A stretch of 64,000 bases of DNA from BOG-994 sp049514215 (GCA_049514215.1 JBEKVI010000015.1:1-64000), one strand, 5' to 3'; shown: positions 52,105-61,002, counted from the first letter of the stretch. The notes: generated from the letters alone by a model not told the origin. Translations and numbers: made by a program.

Positions 52105-54063
52105 TCACGGCGCCGGGTCGCTCTCGCTTTGCGATCCGTCCTCGAGCGCTTCGGCTAAGGCCGGATCGGCCAGGCTCGGATCGTCGACTTCCTCGATGAT
52201 CGCCAGAACCCGGCATTCCAGATGCAAATCGACCAGGTCCGTCTTGATCAGTTCGACCTCGATACGCGTTCCGCGGGCCAGCGCGGGCAGCCCCGGAGCC
52301 CGGAACTGCAGAGGAATCTCGGCCAGATGAACCCAGTCCTCGCGCACCACGAGCGCTTCCGTAACCCTAAGTTGCTCTTGCTCCACCCAGCGCAGACACC
52401 AGTAGCGCTCCATGGTCGCCTGGAACTCCGCGTAGGCGGCGTAGGCCGCATCGAATCCGGAAATGACGGCAAACAGTTCCGCATCTTTTGGCGCGAACGC
52501 GGGGGCCTCGTTACGCAAACACGCGATCAGCTGCCATTGGTTTACGAGATCGACGTAGCGCCGCAGGGGCGACGTGCACCAGGCGTATTGGGCCACGCCC
52601 AATCCCTGGTGGGGCGCCGCATGCGCCACCATGCGCACGCGGCCGGCCAGACCAAACCCCTGCTGCACGCGATAGATTCCGGGCACGCCGCGATCAGCTA
52701 GGAGTTTTCCCCAAGTGCTATTAGTAATTATCATGAGTTCGGCCACGATCTTGTCCAGCGGCGAGCCGCGCCGCCGCGCCTTGATCTCGATGTGTTCGTC
52801 CTCGCCGATATAAAAATTGTAGTCGGCGCGATTGGCCCCCTCGGGCTTTAATCCGGCGGCCACCCGGGCGGCCTGACGCTGCGCATGCAGACGTTGCGCG
52901 AAGCCCCACAAGACACCGATCTGTTTGTGACACGGATAGTCGCCACCCCCGTGCGCGAGGGCCTCCTCGGTCACGCGGTCTTCCAGTGTATTCAGACGCA
53001 GGTTGTGCGCAATCAGGATCCTCTCTAGGCAACTGGAACTGCCAAGGATCGCGAAATCGGCGGCGGCCACCTCGAGGTACAGGGAGACCACCGGACAGAT
53101 TTCCCCCTCGCGCAACGTGTGCGCCGCAACCACCGTCTCCGGTAGCATCGTGATCTTGTCGCCGGGCATGTACACCGTCGAATAGCGCTGCCTCGCCAAT
53201 TCGTCGAGGGCGTCGCCGCGCGTGATGCTCAAACCCGGGGCGGCGATGTGCACCCCGATGCGCCAGCCGTTCGCGATTTCCTCCACCGAAAGCGCATCGT
53301 CAATCTCTGTAGTGGTGTGATCGTCGATGCTAAAGGCGCTCGTTGCAGCCAGAGGCAGGTCCACCTCGCGATCGGGCAGGACGACAGCGGGAAATCCGGT
53401 TCCTTGCGGAAAATGGGTGAACAGGAAGCGGCCGAGGTGCAAATCCCGCGGGGATTTCAGTCCGCCACAGGCCAGCATCAGCCGCGGCGGAGTGGTTCCC
53501 AGGGCCGAGCTGGCTTCCTCGAGAGCCTTGAACTCCACGCTATTGCGATCCGGCTTAAAGAGCAGTTCGGCCACGCGCGCCCGCAGCGCTTCGGGAAGCT
53601 GGTGGGCTTTGAGTTCTTCGACATAGGTCGCCTGCAGGATCGCGAGCTGCTTTTTCTTTTCGACCGAGGCCAGTGCCGCCTGTAGCGCCAAAGGAGGCGC
53701 CGCACGGTAGCGTCCCCGCCCTTTGCGATAAAAGTACATGGGGGCGCCGTGCAAGCGCATGAGCAAAGCCGTGCGCTCCACCGCGCTCGGAGCATGGCCG
53801 AAGTATTCGGTTGCGAGACTGGCGAAATCGAATTCCTCCTGCGGGGCGCATTCCCACAGGAAATCGAGGTCCATGCCCTCGGCAAGCGCCTGCGCTTCGC
53901 GCAACAGCGGAGCGGGAGCCGGATCTTTGAACTCCACGAGCACGTGCGTGGCCTTGACCTTGGCGCGCTTACCGCTGGCCGATTCGACCTGGAAGGCTCC
54001 TCCCTGGTCCGAAAGGACCGTACCGGCCTTAAATCCGCCGTCTTCTTCATATAGAACATTCAT
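52105..54063 (-). CDS. RNB-domain exoribonuclease (RNase II/R family)
   Basis: 652-residue 3'-5' exoribonuclease. The RNB catalytic core has SIDDHTTTEIDDALS with the clustered metal-binding Asp residues near 250, then YMPGDKITMLPE and the arginine-rich SPLRRYVDLVNQ near the end of the core. The N-terminal part is an unusual domain without a clear cold-shock motif, and a short C-terminal beta-rich S1-like segment closes it. It is the divergent form common in betaproteobacteria rather than E. coli Rnb or Rnr. ATG 54063 is preceded by a perfect TATAAT 8 bases upstream and no ribosome site. Confidence 0.9.
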   Translation of the reverse strand: MNVLYEEDGGFKAGTVLSDQGGAFQVESASGKRAKVKATHVLVEFKDPAPAPLLREAQALAEGMDLDFLWECAPQEEFDFASLATEYFGHAPSAVERTALLMRLHGAPMYFYRKGRGRYRAAPPLALQAALASVEKKKQLAILQATYVEELKAHQLPEALRARVAELLFKPDRNSVEFKALEEASSALGTTPPRLMLACGGLKSPRDLHLGRFLFTHFPQGTGFPAVVLPDREVDLPLAATSAFSIDDHTTTEIDDALSVEEIANGWRIGVHIAAPGLSITRGDALDELARQRYSTVYMPGDKITMLPETVVAAHTLREGEICPVVSLYLEVAAADFAILGSSSCLERILIAHNLRLNTLEDRVTEEALAHGGGDYPCHKQIGVLWGFAQRLHAQRQAARVAAGLKPEGANRADYNFYIGEDEHIEIKARRRGSPLDKIVAELMIITNSTWGKLLADRGVPGIYRVQQGFGLAGRVRMVAHAAPHQGLGVAQYAWCTSPLRRYVDLVNQWQLIACLRNEAPAFAPKDAELFAVISGFDAAYAAYAEFQATMERYWCLRWVEQEQLRVTEALVVREDWVHLAEIPLQFRAPGLPALARGTRIEVELIKTDLVDLHLECRVLAIIEEVDDPSLADPALAEALEDGSQSESDPAP

Positions 54064-54071
54064 AGACGCTG

Positions 54072-54077
54072 ATTATA
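54072..54077 (-). promoter_or_regulatory. -10 element for the RNB ribonuclease gene
   Basis: A perfect TATAAT reading leftward, 8 bases before the ATG. It predicts a leader of only about 2 bases. No clear -35 at 17 bases was found. Confidence 0.45.
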
Positions 54078-54132
54078 GGGGGAGCCTTGTTGTCGCTTCG
54101 TTTCGTCTCATGCGATTTGCAGCGCCTTGTGC

Positions 54133-54161
54133 TCGTCACTCTAGACGACATTGGCTACAAT
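54133..54161 (+). promoter_or_regulatory. Putative promoter of the AIM24-family gene
   Basis: TCGTCA (54133-54138) and TACAAT (54156-54161) are separated by 17 bases, giving a leader of about 23 bases that contains AAGGA ahead of the GTG at 54191. Confidence 0.45.
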
Positions 54162-54190
54162 TATTTTCCCGACCGTAAAAAGGACTCGTA

Positions 54191-55024
54191 GTGGACAAAA
54201 TTGCGTTTCAAATCATGGGCTCAGAGATGCAGTTCATCGAACTCGATCTGGGTCCGGGGCAAGCGGCCGTGGGCGAGGCAGGAAGTCTTTTCTACGTGGA
54301 CGACGGAATCGTTCTCGATACCGTGTTCGGTGACGGCTCCCAGCAGCAAGCGGGAATCTTCGACAAGCTCATCGGAGCGGGCAAACGCGCTCTCACGGGC
54401 GCGTCGCTTTTCACCACCGTGTATACGAATCAGTCCAGTGCGGTTCGGCGCATCGCTTTTAGCGCTCCCTACCCGGGCAAGATCATCGCGGTCGACCTCG
54501 CCCAACTCGGAGGCAGCATCATCTGCCAGAAGGACGCGTTCCTGTGTGCGGCGCGCGGCGTGTCGATCGGCGTCGCGTTCCAGCGGCGGCTGGGCGCCGG
54601 ATTCTTTGGTGGCGACGGATTCATCATGCAAAATCTGGCCGGCGATGGGCTGGCCTTCTTCCATTCCGGCGGCACGATCGTCGAGCGCGATCTGGCTGTC
54701 GGGGAAACGCTCAGACTCGAATCCGGCTGTCTTGTCGCCTATCAACCCTCCATCGATTTCGATATCCAGTACGTGGGTCAGATAAAGACGGCTCTTTTTG
54801 GAGGCGAAGGTCTCTTTTTCGCAGTGCTGCGCGGACCGGGCAGAGTCTGGATGCAATCGCTTCCATTTTCGAGACTGGCCTCACGCATCTTTGCGGCTGC
54901 CCCCCAGGCACAGGAACGCACGGGCTCCGCTGCCGCATCGGTAGTCACCGCGGGCGGCCTCATCGGGGGGGCTAGCATCTTGTCCGACCTGTTTGGGGGC
55001 GGAACGAACAACTCCGATAACTAG
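54191..55024 (+). CDS. AIM24/TIGR00266 family protein
   Basis: 277 residues of a predicted beta-rich fold related to mitochondrial AIM24 and tryptophan-RNA attenuator-like barrels; function in bacteria is unknown. Typical segments are FQIMGSEMQFIELDLGPGQAAVGEAG in part (QIMGSEMQ, VGEAGS), then FTNQ-type TNQSSAVRRIAFSAPYPGKI, AYQPSIDFDIQYVG and VWMQSLPFSRLA. The C-terminus ends in a Gly-rich tail (LIGGASILSDLFGGG). GTG start with AAGGA 6 bases upstream. A single-gene unit divergent from the ribonuclease. Confidence 0.87.
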   Translation: MDKIAFQIMGSEMQFIELDLGPGQAAVGEAGSLFYVDDGIVLDTVFGDGSQQQAGIFDKLIGAGKRALTGASLFTTVYTNQSSAVRRIAFSAPYPGKIIAVDLAQLGGSIICQKDAFLCAARGVSIGVAFQRRLGAGFFGGDGFIMQNLAGDGLAFFHSGGTIVERDLAVGETLRLESGCLVAYQPSIDFDIQYVGQIKTALFGGEGLFFAVLRGPGRVWMQSLPFSRLASRIFAAAPQAQERTGSAAASVVTAGGLIGGASILSDLFGGGTNNSDN

Positions 55025-55036
55025 CGCCTGTGCCAT

Positions 55037-55066
55037 CGTGCGCCGCAGGCACGCTTGCGGCGCACG
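55037..55066. terminator. Perfect 11-bp hairpin between convergent genes
   Basis: CGTGCGCCGCA and TGCGGCGCACG pair exactly around an 8-base loop between the AIM24-family stop and the marC stop. No T-tract follows on either strand. Same type as the hairpins at 6056 and 22602. Confidence 0.55.
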
Positions 55067-55121
55067 GACGAAAGAATTCGGCCGGCTGGCCGTTCATCCC
55101 AACGGATGACGCAAGCGCGGC

Positions 55122-55727
55122 CTAGGCGTGCGGTAAATCCGCGATAAAGGTGCGCAGCCCCTTGAGAATCATCTCGACTGCGATCGCGGTCAAAACGAGC
55201 CCCATCAGACGTTCGAAGGCGATGAGCGCCCGCTCGCCCAACCACTTCTGAAGACGCTCCGAGAACACGAGGACGGCCGCCGAGATGAGCATTGCCACCG
55301 TGAGCGCCGCAACCCACTCGAGAACCCGCGCCGGGTCACGCGAGACCAGAAGCAGGACCGTCCCTAATGCCGAAGGCCCCGCCAGAGCCGGGATCGCCAA
55401 CGGAACGATGAAGGGCTCGCCACCCGGCGAGGTCCCGAAGATGCCTTCGGGCACGGGAAAGACCATGCGCAGCGCGATCAGAAAAAGGATGACACCACCG
55501 CCAATCTGCAGCGACACATCGGTGAGCCCGAGTACTGCGAGAAAGGTATTGCCCATGAACATGAACGCGAGAAGGATGCCAAAAGCGATCAGGCATTCAC
55601 GCAGAATGACTGCGGGCTTGCGCCTGCGGGGTACGCCGCGCAAGGCAGCCACGAAGATCGGGATGTTTCCCAACGGATCGGCGACCAGCAGCAAGAGCAC
55701 GACCGCCGATACGAAGGTATAAGTCAT
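55122..55727 (-). CDS. MarC family integral membrane protein
   Basis: 201 residues with six transmembrane helices. Signatures: LLLVADPLGNIPIFVAAL in helix 1, GNTFLAVLGL, FLIALRMVF, PLAIPALAGPSALGTVLLL and a final LMGLVLTAIAVEMILKGL. Despite the name, MarC is not needed for multiple antibiotic resistance; its role is undefined. It is separated from the fusion gene on the same strand by 54 bases. Confidence 0.92.
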   Translation of the reverse strand: MTYTFVSAVVLLLLVADPLGNIPIFVAALRGVPRRRKPAVILRECLIAFGILLAFMFMGNTFLAVLGLTDVSLQIGGGVILFLIALRMVFPVPEGIFGTSPGGEPFIVPLAIPALAGPSALGTVLLLVSRDPARVLEWVAALTVAMLISAAVLVFSERLQKWLGERALIAFERLMGLVLTAIAVEMILKGLRTFIADLPHA

Positions 55728-55781
55728 CGCGGGTTCCGAAAAAGGCCGAGTTTAACCGGGTGGGCTTCGCGCGCAGGCAGG

Positions 55782-56894
55782 CTAGCTCTGCTTCACGTCG
55801 GCAACACGGGCCTGGGTGATTCGAAAGAGTTCGCTCGGGGTGATGGGAAACACCGCGTGCGGCGAGCCGGCGGCGGCCCAGACTTTCGGAAAGCGCGTCA
55901 GGCTCGCGTCGCACAGGACGATCAAGTTCCCGGCATGCCCTATCGGGGCAACTCCGCCGATCGCAAAGCCCGTTGCCGCGCGCACGAACTGCGCGTCAGC
56001 CCGCTCGATCTTCTCCCCGAGAAGCGCTCCCACTTTCCTCTCATCGACGCGATGGTCTCCGGCGGCTACGACCAAGACGGCGCGACTCGTCTCGCGGGTC
56101 CGAAAGACGAGCGACTTCGCGATCTCGCCAACGTCGACCCCGAGAGCGGCTGCGGCCTCTTGCGCCGTGCGCGCCGAATCGGAAGTCAGCACGATCTCGG
56201 GCTTGACCCCCAGCGCAAGCAGCGCAAGGGCGACTTTGCGCACCGATGCGGGATAGTGATCGAAGTCGATCGATTCCGGTGCCCCGCTGCTGTCGGATAA
56301 TGGATTGTGCACCGGCAGTGAATCGGTCGAAATGCCCGCAAATTCCAGAACACGGTCGATGTACTTGGGAAAATCAGAGATCCCATGATCGCTGCCTTCG
56401 ATCACGAGTTGTTGGGCTCCCCGATAGCGCTCGACCATCTCGCGCCAATCGAGCACTTCGTCGCCCTTCGCGGCGATGAGGAAGTAGCGTTCGGAACGGG
56501 TGAGTCCTTCCTTCCACAGGGCGTCGAATTCCTCGAGAAAGCCGGCTTCGATGTGGACCGTCTCGCCCGAATAGTAGACGGTCTGCGGACCCAGATGCCG
56601 GGCCAGGTCGCGCTGCGGATGAACCGCCGGATTCAGGAGCACGGCCCGACAGCCCGACTCCTCGGCAAGCCAGGTCGCATAGTAGCCGCCCAAGGAACTG
56701 CCGATCACGGTCAAATCTTCTGGCTGATGCTTCTCTACGAGCGCTGCGATCTCTTGTGCCGCCTTTTTCGGAGAGGCCGGCAATTGAGGGCAGCAGTACG
56801 CATCTTCTTTGCCCAGTTCACGAAGGCGCTGCGCAAGGAGCTGCGCCTTAATGGACAAAGGCGAAGAACGAAATCCGTGCAGGTAGAGGATCAC
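55782..56894 (-). CDS. Fusion of YqiA-like alpha/beta hydrolase and YbaK-like aminoacyl-tRNA deacylase
   Basis: 370 residues in one uninterrupted frame. Residues 1-185 resemble the YqiA/YcfP esterase family: YLHGFRSSPLS, nucleophile S67 in IGSSLGGYYATWL, an Asp in AKGDEVLDW (144 or 148) and H169 in EGSDHGISDF. Residues 205-370 resemble YbaK/ProX editing domains: EIAKSLVFRT with the key Lys, GFAIGGVAPIGH, and SPHAVFPITPSEL. Each half is close to the full length of its stand-alone family. GTG start; crotonase and mpl lie upstream in the same direction. The link between the two activities is unknown. Confidence 0.85.
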   Translation of the reverse strand: MILYLHGFRSSPLSIKAQLLAQRLRELGKEDAYCCPQLPASPKKAAQEIAALVEKHQPEDLTVIGSSLGGYYATWLAEESGCRAVLLNPAVHPQRDLARHLGPQTVYYSGETVHIEAGFLEEFDALWKEGLTRSERYFLIAAKGDEVLDWREMVERYRGAQQLVIEGSDHGISDFPKYIDRVLEFAGISTDSLPVHNPLSDSSGAPESIDFDHYPASVRKVALALLALGVKPEIVLTSDSARTAQEAAAALGVDVGEIAKSLVFRTRETSRAVLVVAAGDHRVDERKVGALLGEKIERADAQFVRAATGFAIGGVAPIGHAGNLIVLCDASLTRFPKVWAAAGSPHAVFPITPSELFRITQARVADVKQS

Positions 56895-56898
56895 GACG

Positions 56899-57729
56899 CT
56901 AGAGCGCTTTGGGTCGCGGGGCCAGAGGCTCGGTGGGCGGTGCTTCCGAGCCGCGAGGCGCGCGAGCGAGTGCCGCTACCTCGGCAGTATCGAGCATTCC
57001 GGCCTGCCAGGTCGCCGCCATGTGGAGCCCGACTGCGACCGGATAGTCGCGCGAGAAAGTGATCGTTTCTTTCGAGCCTGCGATGGCGAGAGCCGACTTC
57101 GATGCGATCCGGGCGGCCGTCTTGCGCGCGGCCGCAAGGAGCGCCGCGTGGTCCTCGAAGACATGATTCACAAAGCCCAGACGATGCGCCTCCTGGGCAT
57201 CCAGGCGCTCGCCGGTATAGGCCAGCTCGCGTACCACGGCTTCGGGCAAAAGCTTGGGCAGCCGCTGCAGGGTTCCGAGGTCGGCCATTAAGCCGACGTT
57301 AATTTCCTGGATGCAAAAGAAAGCGTCTTTCGTCGCGTACCGCAAATCGCACGCGCACACCATGTCCAGACCGCCGCCCACGCAGCCGCCCTGGATGGCC
57401 GCGATGACGGGAAACCGGCTTTTCTCCAGCGAGTTGAACACCGCCTGCAGGTGGAGCGCTTTGCGCTGCAGTTGTTCACGCCCCCGTGCCGTCGTGGTCT
57501 CCGAAAAACCGTCGGCCAGCATGGACAGTTCCATGCCGGCGGTGAAATGTTTGCCGGTGCTAGAGAGGATCAGAACGCGCGTCTGGCCTTCGGAGTCCAG
57601 GCGTTCGATGACGGCGGGCAGCTCGGCCCAGAATTGCGGCCCGAGGGTGTTGAGCTGTTCTGGCCGAGAGAGCGTCAGCTCGGCGATGCCGCCTTCGCTT
57701 TGCAATTTCAATGGACTGTCTTGATTCAT
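56899..57729 (-). CDS. Enoyl-CoA hydratase/isomerase family protein, dienoyl-CoA isomerase-like
   Basis: A crotonase-fold protein of 276 residues. The oxyanion hole is formed by HFTAGMELSML and IQGGCVGGGLDMVCACDLRYAT. EINVGLMADLGTLQRLPKLL carries Glu and Asp in the positions used by delta3,5-delta2,4-dienoyl-CoA isomerase (the GLxAD-GTLQRLP signature). Likely acts in degradation of unsaturated fatty acids. ATG overlaps the mpl stop (ATGA); the hydrolase-deacylase fusion starts 4 bases after its end. Confidence 0.88.
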   Translation of the reverse strand: MNQDSPLKLQSEGGIAELTLSRPEQLNTLGPQFWAELPAVIERLDSEGQTRVLILSSTGKHFTAGMELSMLADGFSETTTARGREQLQRKALHLQAVFNSLEKSRFPVIAAIQGGCVGGGLDMVCACDLRYATKDAFFCIQEINVGLMADLGTLQRLPKLLPEAVVRELAYTGERLDAQEAHRLGFVNHVFEDHAALLAAARKTAARIASKSALAIAGSKETITFSRDYPVAVGLHMAATWQAGMLDTAEVAALARAPRGSEAPPTEPLAPRPKAL

Positions 57730-59111
57730 GGGTCTCGCCTTACGCGCTCGCCGAGCGCATCAAGAATGCTTTGATGAATGTTTCCGAATCCTCCGTTGCT
57801 CATGATGAGCACGTGGTCCCCCGGCTGTGCCGAATCGACGACCGCGGCGCAAAGCTGGTCCAAATCGTCGAAAGCCCTGGCCTTGGCCCCGAGCGGCGCA
57901 AGCGCTGCCGCCAGATCCCATCCCAAGGCGTCCTTGCCCTCCTTCGCACCGTACCCGAAAACGAGATCTGCCTGGGCAAGGCTCGTGGGCAGGGCCGCCT
58001 TCATGACACCCAGTTTCATGGTATTCGACCGAGGCTCGACCACCGCTAAGATGCGCTCGGGTTGGGCGTGGCGGGACAGCGCCGCGCGCAGGCCCGCCAC
58101 GGTCGCCGCAAGCGCCGTGGGGTGATGGGCGAAGTCGTCGTAGACCGCGACTCCTGCCACGCTCCCCCGAAGCTCCATGCGGCGGCGCACTCCGGAAAAT
58201 CCCTCGAGAGCCTCCAGGGCGTGAGTCGCCAAAACGCCGGCGTGCCGCGCCGCGGCGAGCGCGGCCAATGCGTTGGCCTGATTGTGCTCGCCTTGGAGCG
58301 TCCATTGCAGGGCACCGATCTCGCTTTCTCCGGCCCAGACGATGGGATGCTCTTCGGTCCCGCGGCAATGCCAGCCTTTGGAATCGCCAAAGGTCTCAAC
58401 CGGTGTCCAGACCCCGCGCGCGAGCACGCGCGCAAGCGCCGGATCAGGTGCGTGGGCCACGATCTGGCCATCGGAGGGAATGGTGCGCACGAGATGATGA
58501 AACTGGGTCTCGATCGCGTCGAGATCGGGAAAGATATCGGCGTGGTCGTACTCGAGGTTGTTCAGAATCGCAGTCCGCGGCCGGTAGTGCACGAACTTCG
58601 AGCGTTTATCGAAGAACGCCGTGTCGTATTCGTCGGCCTCGATCACAAAAAAGGGGGATTCCGTGAGGCGGGCCGAGACTCCGAAATTCTGCGGCACACC
58701 GCCAATCAGAAAGCTGGGCTCGTATCCGGCGTGCTCCAAGATCCACGTCAGAATCGACGAGGTCGTGGTTTTGCCGTGAGTGCCGGCAACCGCCAGCACC
58801 CAGCGGCCCGAGAGGAGGTGTTCGGAGACCCACTGGGGTCCGGACGTATAGGCCAGCCCCTGATTGAGGATCGCCTCCATCAAGGGATTGCCGCGCGAGA
58901 CGACGTTGCCGATGACCCACAGGTCCGGCTTGAGCGCAAGCTGCTCGACGCCGTAGCCCTCGGTCAGGTCGATGCCCTGCTCGGCTAACTGGGTGCTCAT
59001 GGGCGGGTAGACCTTAAGGTCGCACCCGGTGACCCGGTGACCTGCTGTGCGCGCCAGAACGGCCAGGCCGCCCATGAAGGTGCCGCAGATACCGAGAACG
59101 TGAATATGCAT
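57726..59111 (-). CDS. mpl: UDP-N-acetylmuramate:tripeptide ligase (murein peptide recycling)
   Basis: Joins recycled L-Ala-gamma-D-Glu-mDAP to UDP-MurNAc. A Mur-ligase fold of 461 residues that starts HIHVLGICGTFMGGLAVLA, with AVAGTHGKTTTSSIL as ATP loop, FVIEADEYDTAFFDKRSKF, NLEYDHADIFPD and YDDFAHHPTALAAT. These distinguish Mpl from MurC (FDKRSKF is Mpl-type). The gene is divergent from the uncharacterised gene at 59229, with a TACAAT element about 45 bases upstream of the start. Confidence 0.95.
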   Translation of the reverse strand: MHIHVLGICGTFMGGLAVLARTAGHRVTGCDLKVYPPMSTQLAEQGIDLTEGYGVEQLALKPDLWVIGNVVSRGNPLMEAILNQGLAYTSGPQWVSEHLLSGRWVLAVAGTHGKTTTSSILTWILEHAGYEPSFLIGGVPQNFGVSARLTESPFFVIEADEYDTAFFDKRSKFVHYRPRTAILNNLEYDHADIFPDLDAIETQFHHLVRTIPSDGQIVAHAPDPALARVLARGVWTPVETFGDSKGWHCRGTEEHPIVWAGESEIGALQWTLQGEHNQANALAALAAARHAGVLATHALEALEGFSGVRRRMELRGSVAGVAVYDDFAHHPTALAATVAGLRAALSRHAQPERILAVVEPRSNTMKLGVMKAALPTSLAQADLVFGYGAKEGKDALGWDLAAALAPLGAKARAFDDLDQLCAAVVDSAQPGDHVLIMSNGGFGNIHQSILDALGERVRRDP

Positions 59112-59228
59112 GGCGCGCTAAAGATGGCCCAGGGGAGCAGATCGCGCTGGGATTGTAGCGGATGGGCCGGGCGCGTCCCCCTCAGTTGGGCTACACTGCT
59201 TGCGTTGCTGGATTTTCGGAGTCAACTC

Positions 59229-59885
59229 GTGTCCCGTTTCGCGCCTCGGCATGCAGACCGCTTCCTGGTCGAGTCCCGCCAGGGCGTCCGCCAAGAAATC
59301 GCGACCCGCGCGGGCCGGCTGATCGCCGAGGAGGGGTTGGATTACGCCAGCGCAAAGCGCAAGGCGGCGCGCGACATCCTGGGCTCGACCCGCAACGTGG
59401 GCGACTGGCTGCCCGACAATGCCGAGGTCGAACAGGAAGTCAGGGCCTATCAGGCGTTGTTCCAGTCCGAGACGCAACCCGCGCGTCTGGATGAGCTAAG
59501 GCGCGCTGCCTTGGTGTTGATGGAACTGCTCGCACCCTTTAATCCTCATATCGTGGGAGCCGTGCTGAACGGCACGGCAGGCGAGCATTCGGACATTCAC
59601 CTGCAGCTGTTTTGCGAGAGCCCGAAAGACGTCCAGATCTTTTTGCTCAACGAGGGCATCGAATTCGAGGTGCACGAAATGCAAGACGGATTGGCTCAGG
59701 GGCGCCAGCACACTATCGAGGTCGTTCACTTTCTCTGGCGTCCGGACCGGACTCGAGCTCCCGAGGGCGTACACCTGGAACTCTATGACACCGATGACGT
59801 CCGCGGGGCCTTTAACGGCGAGCGCCGGGGCGAACGCGCCGACCGGGCTGCCTTGCAATCCTTAGTCACGGAGAACGCACCATGA
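59229..59885 (+). CDS. Conserved protein, possible degenerate nucleotidyltransferase fold
   Basis: 218 residues, no family firmly recognised. The N-terminal half is helical and charged (RLIAEEGLDYASAKRKAARDIL). The C-terminal half has VLNGTAGEHSDIHLQLF, which resembles the G-S/T-x(n)-D-x-D core of minimal nucleotidyltransferases but with His in place of the second Asp, then a beta-rich end. GTG at 59229 is chosen because CGGAG lies 8 bases upstream and the preceding frame has no family-like sequence. The stop overlaps the TlpA-like gene (ATGA). Confidence 0.72.
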   Translation: MSRFAPRHADRFLVESRQGVRQEIATRAGRLIAEEGLDYASAKRKAARDILGSTRNVGDWLPDNAEVEQEVRAYQALFQSETQPARLDELRRAALVLMELLAPFNPHIVGAVLNGTAGEHSDIHLQLFCESPKDVQIFLLNEGIEFEVHEMQDGLAQGRQHTIEVVHFLWRPDRTRAPEGVHLELYDTDDVRGAFNGERRGERADRAALQSLVTENAP

Positions 59886-60406
59886 ATCGTGCCTTCTCGC
59901 TCGTGTTGGCACTGGCCGCGTTGTGTGCCGGCATTTACTTTGGGACGCGCCAACTGGACGCCGCCAAGGCCGCCGATGCGCCGGCTGCGACCTTCTTCAC
60001 GCAGAACTTTCCGGATGCCGCAGGCCAGCCGCACGCCTTTTCTGAGTACAAGGGCAAGATCGTCGTGGTGAATTTCTGGGCCCCGTGGTGCGTTCCCTGC
60101 GTGGAAGAGATCCCCGAGTTCTCCAAGGTTTCCGCCGAATACCAGAAGCGCAATGTCGTATTTGTCGGCATCGGCATCGATAGTGCATCCAACATCGCGG
60201 AATTTCAGAAAAAGGTCCAGGCCAGCTATCCCTTGGTTGTGGCCGGGGCGACCGGCTCGGAGCTGGTGCGACAATACGGGGACACCGCAGGGGGTCTGCC
60301 CTTTACGCTCGTGCTCGACAGCAAAGGCAGCGTTCGCGCCTCCAAGCTCGGTCGCGTCACGGAAGACGAACTACGCGGCTGGCTCAAACCCTTAGCAGGC
60401 GGCTAG
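59882..60406 (+). CDS. TlpA/ResA-like membrane-anchored thioredoxin
   Basis: 174 residues: an uncleaved or cleavable N-terminal hydrophobic segment (FSLVLALAALCAGIYFGT), then a periplasmic thioredoxin fold with FWAPWCVPCVEEIPEF as the CxxC active site, VGIGIDSASNIAEF, and the cis-Pro loop GGLPFTLVLD. Reduces or isomerises disulfides in the envelope, for example in cytochrome c maturation; the partner is not identifiable. Coupled by ATGA overlap to the preceding gene. Confidence 0.91.
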   Translation: MNRAFSLVLALAALCAGIYFGTRQLDAAKAADAPAATFFTQNFPDAAGQPHAFSEYKGKIVVVNFWAPWCVPCVEEIPEFSKVSAEYQKRNVVFVGIGIDSASNIAEFQKKVQASYPLVVAGATGSELVRQYGDTAGGLPFTLVLDSKGSVRASKLGRVTEDELRGWLKPLAGG

Positions 60407-60546
60407 ACTTCTCTGGCGCCTGCGCCCCTAAAACGGGCAGTCGCCAACGCAAGCCCAGGACTCTCCGGAGCCAACTCGCCTCCTACGTGCTGGCTATTGT
60501 GTCGATTTTCGGGCAAAATCCGCGCTTTCCCATGTAAGCAATCTCG

Positions 60547-61002
60547 ATGGCGAATTCGCTGCTGGTGCTGCACGGCCCGAACTTGAATCTTTTGGGCCAG
60601 CGTGAACCGGAGATCTATGGTCGGCAGACTCTGGCCGACATCGACACGGAACTCGCGCAACTGGCCGCCGAGAAAGACGCCCGACTTGTTTCTTTCCAGA
60701 GCAACCATGAAGGCGTTCTTATCGAGCGCGTGCAACAGGCACCTGCCGACGGGTTCGACTTCATCATTCTTAATCCGGCGGCGTTTACGCATACCAGCGT
60801 TGCGCTACGCGACGCCTTGGCCGCGGTGAATATTCCCTTTATCGAGGTTCATCTGTCGAACGTGCATCGGCGCGAGGCTTTTCGTCATCACTCGTATTTT
60901 TCGGACCTGGCCGTTGGGGTCATCTGTGGATTGGGCAGCCAGGGTTACCGGGCCGCGCTCAGCTTTGCCATAGACTATTCCGTCAAGAGCGCGACTAAGT
61001 AG
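60547..61002 (+). CDS. aroQ: Type II 3-dehydroquinate dehydratase
   Basis: Converts 3-dehydroquinate to 3-dehydroshikimate. 151 residues, dodecamer-forming flavodoxin-like fold. HGPNLNLLGQREPEIYG carries the catalytic Arg and Tyr region, FQSNHEG, NPAAFTHTSVALRDAL, and EVHLSNVHRREAFRHHSY with the catalytic His. A 140-base gap separates it from the TlpA-like gene; accB follows after 55 bases, with a 12-bp palindrome GTAGCGCGCTAC near its stop. Confidence 0.96.
   Translation: MANSLLVLHGPNLNLLGQREPEIYGRQTLADIDTELAQLAAEKDARLVSFQSNHEGVLIERVQQAPADGFDFIILNPAAFTHTSVALRDALAAVNIPFIEVHLSNVHRREAFRHHSYFSDLAVGVICGLGSQGYRAALSFAIDYSVKSATK

Noticed and set aside
55782..56894. Two separate genes for hydrolase and deacylase
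   Set aside because: No stop, frameshift or internal start with ribosome site is visible between the domains; a single frame explains the sequence.
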